Source of the DNA: Paraburkholderia sp. HP33-1
GTDB lineage: Bacteria > Pseudomonadota > Gammaproteobacteria > Burkholderiales > Burkholderiaceae
Length of the DNA stretch: 64,000 nt
Assembly (NCBI RefSeq): GCF_021390595.1
Contig: NZ_JAJEJR010000002.1
Coordinates: 496,001-560,000, forward strand
Direction of reading: 5' to 3'
Shown: piece by piece, positions 60,329 through 64,000 of the stretch
Numbering within the stretch: position 1 is the stretch's first letter
Layout: every line of letters begins with the position of its first letter
The notes under the pieces: generated by a model
The model's input: only the letters and a program-made list of their open reading frames with translations
Databases searched by the model: none
What the model was told of the DNA's origin: nothing
Program-made: the position numbers and the translations under genes

Positions 60329-60448
60329 TTACTCCGGCATCTTCCTGAACGACACCGTAATCCGGTTCCAGCCGTTGATCGCAACGATCAGCAGCGTCAC
60401 CGCTTCCATGCATTCGCGCGTCGTCCATTCGCACGCGCTGAACGTGCT
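60329..60448 (-). pseudogene. C-terminal relic of a carboxymuconolactone decarboxylase family (AhpD-like) protein
   Basis: On the minus strand the frame SACEWTTRECMEAVTLLIVA and then INGWNRITVSFRKMPE runs to a stop at 60329-60331. INGWNRIAVS-type ends and REC.EAVTLLIAIN helices are typical of carboxymuconolactone decarboxylase family proteins. The catalytic CxxC half is absent and there is no start. It lies just before the divergent MocR gene, a usual pairing, so the regulator may have lost its target. Confidence 0.5.
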
Positions 60449-60521
60449 TGCATAGGAGTGTCCTCGTGAATGTCGGGGGCGCCCGGATGGGCGTCCGAGG
60501 AGGTAAGCTTACGTTCGCTAC

Positions 60522-60540
60522 TGGTCGTTAAAGATGACCA
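60522..60540. promoter_or_regulatory. Inverted repeat upstream of the second MocR gene
   Basis: TGGTC (60522-60526) and GACCA (60536-60540) flank GTTAAAGAT, in the style TGGTCGT...GATGACCA. It is 28 bases before the start codon and is a probable operator for this regulator or part of its promoter. Confidence 0.45.
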
Positions 60541-60568
60541 TTTGCCGTTCTTTGAGGTAACCACCCGA

Positions 60569-62056
60569 ATGGACATTCACATCGCGGTCGAAGGTCATCA
60601 CGATCTGTCCGGACAGATTTATCGTCAGTTGCGCGCGGGCATCCTCGAAGGACGCCTTGCCGGCGGCACGCGTCTGCCGTCCACGCGCGATCTCGCGACG
60701 CAGCTCGGCGTGTCGCGCAAGACCACGCTAGACGTGTTCGAGCGCTTGCTATCCGAGGGTTATCTGAGCGCCCGGGCCGGCTCGGGCACTTTCGTCGCCG
60801 ACGGGCTCGAACGCCTGCCCGCGGAGCGCTCCGCGCAGGCGCGCGCGGCGGATCGCACCCGCGAGCGGGCCGCGGCGCAAGCGAAGGCCGCCGCGCGTGC
60901 GCAGCCGTTGTGGGAGCGGATGCCCGACAGCCTGCCGTTGCCTCGGCCGTCGGTGCCGTCGCCGCTCGACTTCGTCGGCGGCGTGATCGACAAGACGCTG
61001 TTTCCATTCGACGTCTGGCGCCGCTGCGTGAATCACGCGCTACGCGGCCAGGCGCGCAGCCCCGGCACTTATCGCGAGGCGGCCGGTGACCAGCAACTGC
61101 GCCTCGCGATCTCGCGCTACCTCGCCTTCAACCGCGCGGTGTCGAGCAACTGGGAAGACGTGATCGTCACGCAGGGCGCGCAGCACGCGCTCGATCTGAT
61201 GGCGCGCATCACGTTGCGGCCCGGCGAAATTGCGGCGATCGAAGACCCCGGCTACCCGCCCGCGCATGCATGCTTTACGGTGACGGGCGCGCGGGTGGTG
61301 CCGGTTCCGGTCGATCGCGAAGGCCTGATCGTCAGTAAGCTGCCGGACAAGGCGCGGCTCGTCTACGTGACGCCTTCGCATCAGTTCCCGCTAGGCATGC
61401 CGATGAGCCTCGAGCGTCGCGTCGAGCTGCTCGAATGGGCGCAAAAGCGCGGCGCGGTCATCATCGAGGACGACTACGACTGCGAGTACCGTTTCGAAGG
61501 CCGGCCGATGGAGCCGCTGAAGAGCCTCGATCGCGCCGGCCTCGTTGCATACGTGGGTACCTTTTCGAAGACGATCTTCCCCGAGCTGCGGATCGGCTAC
61601 GTGGTGCCGCCGGCGTCGTTGCACGGCCCGCTGCTGAAGGCGCGGCAGATCGCCGATGGTCACGGCTGCACGCTGACGCAAACGGCGCTCGCGTCGTTCA
61701 TGCTCAATGGCGACTTCGCGCGCCATCTGCGGCGCATGCACAAGGCGTATGCGGCGCGGCGCGTCATGCTGCTCGAGCATCTGCAAGGGGGCCTCGCGCG
61801 CTGGTTCGAACCGATCGTGCCGACTGCCGGGATCCATCTGGCCGCGCGGCTGAAGGGGCCGTTGGCCTCGCTCGGCGAGGAGGCGCTCGTCGCCGCGGCG
61901 CGTCAAGCGTCGATCGGCCTCTATGGACTCGCGCCTTTTCACTATCGCGTGACGCCGCAGCCTGGGCTGATCTTCGGCTATGGCAGCATCACGGCCGAGC
62001 ATATCGACTCGGCTCTGACGACGCTCGCCGGCATCCTGCCGCGCATTGCACGCTGA
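60569..62056 (+). CDS. MocR/GabR-type regulator, second
   Basis: 495 residues from ATG at 60569 (MDIHIAVEGHHDLSGQIYRQL) with GAGG 11 bases upstream. Residues about 10-75 are a GntR winged helix (G.RLPSTRDLATQLGVSRKTTLDVFERLLSEGYLSARAGSGTFV). A charged linker (residues 78-120) leads to the aminotransferase-like domain with VTQGAQHALDLM, EDPGYPPAHACF, TPSHQFPLG, IEDDYDCEYRFEGRP and GTFSKTIFPELRIGY, with a PLP lysine near residue 333. The divergent gene has decayed to a carboxymuconolactone decarboxylase relic, so its present target is unclear. Confidence 0.85.
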   Translation: MDIHIAVEGHHDLSGQIYRQLRAGILEGRLAGGTRLPSTRDLATQLGVSRKTTLDVFERLLSEGYLSARAGSGTFVADGLERLPAERSAQARAADRTRERAAAQAKAAARAQPLWERMPDSLPLPRPSVPSPLDFVGGVIDKTLFPFDVWRRCVNHALRGQARSPGTYREAAGDQQLRLAISRYLAFNRAVSSNWEDVIVTQGAQHALDLMARITLRPGEIAAIEDPGYPPAHACFTVTGARVVPVPVDREGLIVSKLPDKARLVYVTPSHQFPLGMPMSLERRVELLEWAQKRGAVIIEDDYDCEYRFEGRPMEPLKSLDRAGLVAYVGTFSKTIFPELRIGYVVPPASLHGPLLKARQIADGHGCTLTQTALASFMLNGDFARHLRRMHKAYAARRVMLLEHLQGGLARWFEPIVPTAGIHLAARLKGPLASLGEEALVAAARQASIGLYGLAPFHYRVTPQPGLIFGYGSITAEHIDSALTTLAGILPRIAR

Positions 62057-62434
62057 AACGAAGCGGGCCGCAAGCGAGGCGCAGGCATCGTCGAAGCGTT
62101 GCGGGGCATGCGTCCTTTGACGTGTCAAACGAAGAAAATGCCTTGATTCATGGGGCGAAAATGCCAGGCCGCTCCGCGGCAACCGCCTCGAAGCCGCCGC
62201 CGAAACGAACTGTAACGTGCGTTACGCATGCATAGTAGAGACCTCTCCGCGTGCGTTTCACCCGCTAAAACAGGTGCTAAAACGTATGGCAGTGTCGGTG
62301 CCGCGCAAAAAACTTGATCCCAATACATAAAAGAGTCGCGCAAATCGCTTGAGCGCTTGTAGAATCCGGCGTTGAAGCGTGCACATGCGGTGTGCGCTTC
62401 GAGCAATTCACTGACCACAACAGGTAGGAGAAAC
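62057..62434. other. Intergenic region before the HU-like gene, with a palindrome
   Basis: 378 bases without a convincing gene. GTAACG-TG-CGTTAC (62212-62225) is a 6-2-6 palindrome that may be an operator. TAGAAT at 62360-62365 could be the -10 box of the HU-like gene. Confidence 0.4.
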
Positions 62435-62887
62435 ATGCCGACTTCCGCAAAAAAGGTGGCCAAGAAGGCTGCTGCCCCGGTACCGACCAAGAAGGTTGCT
62501 GCAAAGAAAGCCCCTGCGAAGAAAGCCGTCGCAGCCAAGAAGGTCGCCGTGAAGGCGTCTGGCGCACCGTCGCCGATCAAGGACACCTTCACGAAGGCCT
62601 CGTTGGCAGCTCACATCGCTGAACGCGCTGCAGTGGAACCGAAGACCGCCAAGGCTGTGCTGGCCGCGCTCGAAGACACGATCCTCGGCACGGTGCACAA
62701 GAAGGGCGCTGGCGAATTCACGCTGTCGGGTCTGCTGAAGATCGTCGTGCAGGCTGTGCCGGCGAAGAAGAAGCGCTTCGGCAAGGACCCGTTCACGGGT
62801 GAAGAGCGCTGGTTCCCGGCCAAGCCGGCAAGCGTGCGCATCAAGGCACGCGCGCTGAAGAAGCTGAAGGACGCAGCATCGGCCTAA
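62435..62887 (+). CDS. HU-like DNA-binding protein with lysine/alanine-rich tail
   Basis: 150 residues from ATG at 62435, with TAGGAG upstream. Residues 1-45 are a basic, low-complexity tail with repeated AKKA and AAKK units, like histone H1 tails. Residues about 48-145 are a HU/IHF-type domain (TFTKASLAAHIAERAAVEPKTAKAVLAALEDTILGTVHKKGAGEFTLSGLLKIVVQ, RFGKDPFTGEERWFPAKPASVRIKARALKKLK). This tail-HU combination is common in Burkholderia-type bacteria. It should bind and compact DNA. Confidence 0.9.
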   Translation: MPTSAKKVAKKAAAPVPTKKVAAKKAPAKKAVAAKKVAVKASGAPSPIKDTFTKASLAAHIAERAAVEPKTAKAVLAALEDTILGTVHKKGAGEFTLSGLLKIVVQAVPAKKKRFGKDPFTGEERWFPAKPASVRIKARALKKLKDAASA

Positions 62888-62987
62888 GCGCGTTGCTCGC
62901 TCCGCTCAGGTGTCGGCATGGCGCTTTTGCGTTTAACCATGCCTGACGTTTGAGTGCTTGAATTAGCGCCTGCATGCAGGTGATCGA

Positions 62988-63023
62988 AGTCCCCGTGGAG
63001 GCGAATCCACGGGGACTTTTTTT
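62988..63023 (+). terminator. Strong intrinsic terminator
   Basis: AGTCCCCGTGGA (62988-62999) pairs perfectly with TCCACGGGGACT (63006-63017), followed by a T-run of seven. It ends the HU-like gene. Confidence 0.95.
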
Positions 63024-63300
63024 ATGCGCACGCTTCGTAGTACCCGTCGAATCCATTGGCGAAACAGCCATCGCGCGTCTGATAGTGCGCTCCCTGATGG
63101 CGCGTGCGCACCTGACTGGCGCATCATGATCCACGGCAGTACGATCAAGGCATTGCGCTGCCCTGCGGATGCGCCGTTAGCGTGCACGTCAACACGCTCT
63201 ATCACGACAAATTCAATGGCATAGCGCTTGCTAGATTGAAGGTCGAGTACCGAATGCGCAGCGCATTCGCCTTCTATTTGACAACAAGACAGGGGCTGAC

Positions 63301-64000
63301 ATGCGATGCTATGACGAGATGCGTCATCACGACGATGGCGTACGGCCGCATTACGCGCGCTTTGAGCGATGGCTGGACAGTCAGGGCAATGAAGCGATCG
63401 CACGCAAGCGTGCGGAAGCGGACCTGCTGTTCCGGCGCGTCGGCATCACCTTCGCGGTGAACGGCGACCTGTCAGGCACCGAACGGCTGATTCCATTCGA
63501 TCTGATTCCGCGCATCATTCCGCGCGGCGAATGGCAGACGCTCGAAGCGGGTTTGCGGCAGCGCGTGCAGGCGCTCAATCTGTTTATCCACGACGTCTAT
63601 CACGATCGCAACATCGTGCGTGCGGGCATCGTGCCGGCCGAGCAGGTCTATACCAATGCGCAGTATCGCCCCGAGATGCAGGGCGTCGACGTGCCGCTCG
63701 GTGTTTACGCGCACATCGCGGGCGTCGACGTGGTGCGCGCCGGCGACGAGGGCGAGTTCTATGTGCTCGAAGACAACCTGCGTGTGCCGTCGGGCGTGTC
63801 GTACATGCTCGAAAACCGCAAGATGATGATGCGGCTCTTCCCCGAGCTGTTCGTGCAGAACCGCATCGCGCCGGTCGCGCACTATCCCGATCTGCTGCTC
63901 GATACGCTGCGCTCGGTCGCACCCGAAGGCGTCGACGATCCGATCGTCGTCGTGCTGACGCCGGGCATGTACAACTCCGCCTATTTCGAGCATACGTTCC
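63301..64000 (+). CDS. Circularly permuted ATP-grasp protein (partial, runs off window)
   Basis: At least 233 residues from ATG at 63301 (MRCYDEMRHHDDGVRPHYAR), with AGGGG six bases upstream. The sequence has the COG2308 N-terminal pattern: GITFAVNGDLSGTERLIPFDLIPRIIPRGEWQTLEAGLRQRVQALNLFIHDVYHDRNI, AEQVYTNAQYRPEMQGVDVPLGVYAHIAGVDVVR, FYVLEDNLRVPSGVSYMLENRKMMMRLFPELF, VVLTPGMYNSAYFEHTF. It is a second, unfused ATP-grasp of the same class as residues 30-510 of the 41387-44008 protein. In many genomes the next genes are an alpha-E protein, a transglutaminase and the proteasome-like peptidase Anbu, so these may lie past base 64000. Confidence 0.9.
   Translation, partial: MRCYDEMRHHDDGVRPHYARFERWLDSQGNEAIARKRAEADLLFRRVGITFAVNGDLSGTERLIPFDLIPRIIPRGEWQTLEAGLRQRVQALNLFIHDVYHDRNIVRAGIVPAEQVYTNAQYRPEMQGVDVPLGVYAHIAGVDVVRAGDEGEFYVLEDNLRVPSGVSYMLENRKMMMRLFPELFVQNRIAPVAHYPDLLLDTLRSVAPEGVDDPIVVVLTPGMYNSAYFEHTF

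Noticed and set aside
1..64000. tRNA, rRNA, CRISPR arrays, transposases and prophage genes
   Set aside because: Looked for conserved T-loop motifs, repeat-spacer patterns and DDE or integrase motifs by eye; none was convincing. A tRNAscan or ISfinder search would be decisive.

Overview
The window looks like chromosomal DNA of a Burkholderiaceae bacterium, most likely Paraburkholderia or a close relative. The evidence is high overall GC with GC-rich third codon positions, a phasin (a polyhydroxyalkanoate granule protein), an HU protein with a lysine/alanine-rich N-terminal tail, two MocR regulators, PqiABC, several MarR and LysR regulators, and many small conserved proteins of beta-proteobacterial type. 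Assignments rest on reading the translated sequence; no database search was possible. No rRNA, tRNA, CRISPR array or intact insertion sequence was recognised.

Layout. 0-2.5 kb: end of an unknown gene, a membrane-protein relic, a likely type VI secretion L,D-transpeptidase effector (Tlde1/DUF2778 type) with two tandem periplasmic immunity-like paralogues, then a DUF1185 gene whose 5' end seems replaced. 2.7-7.7 kb: a branched-chain amino-acid-type ABC importer with fused LivH-LivM, LivG, LivF and LivK, interrupted by a cytochrome c relic. 7.8-14.2 kb: small proteins, an omega-aminotransferase with a divergent MocR regulator, a LysE exporter, an orphan amino-acid binding protein and a lectin-like secreted protein. 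14.4-22.2 kb: an acidic 11-residue-repeat protein, a ClC / MarR / HPP-CBS transport locus, a universal stress protein and envelope proteins. 22.5-30.6 kb: phasin, gene relics, pqiABC, a SYLF lipoprotein and a PEBP-like protein. 30.6-34.8 kb: a two-component system and a TauE-type exporter.

34.9-44.9 kb is the most unusual region. It holds an acetyltransferase-like (FemAB/CelD-type) protein, a zinc-ribbon metallopeptidase, and a divergent three-gene operon: transglutaminase fused to a GS-like amidoligase (DUF2126), a circularly permuted ATP-grasp fused to an alpha-E domain, and a separate transglutaminase. These families are predicted to make and cut peptide or isopeptide bonds on unknown substrates. 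A second ATP-grasp gene of the same class begins at 63301 and runs off the window, so two loci of this system lie within about 20 kb.

45-53.5 kb: LysR, small envelope proteins, a GlxA-type regulator, and a TonB-dependent receptor with its own ExbB-ExbD-TonB. 53.7-58.8 kb: two paralogous MarR regulators and an EmrA-EmrB-outer membrane factor efflux operon, joined by three copies of the palindrome GTGCATATGCAC. 59-64 kb: a ketopantoate reductase-like enzyme, a carboxymuconolactone decarboxylase relic beside a second MocR regulator, the HU-like protein, and the partial ATP-grasp gene.
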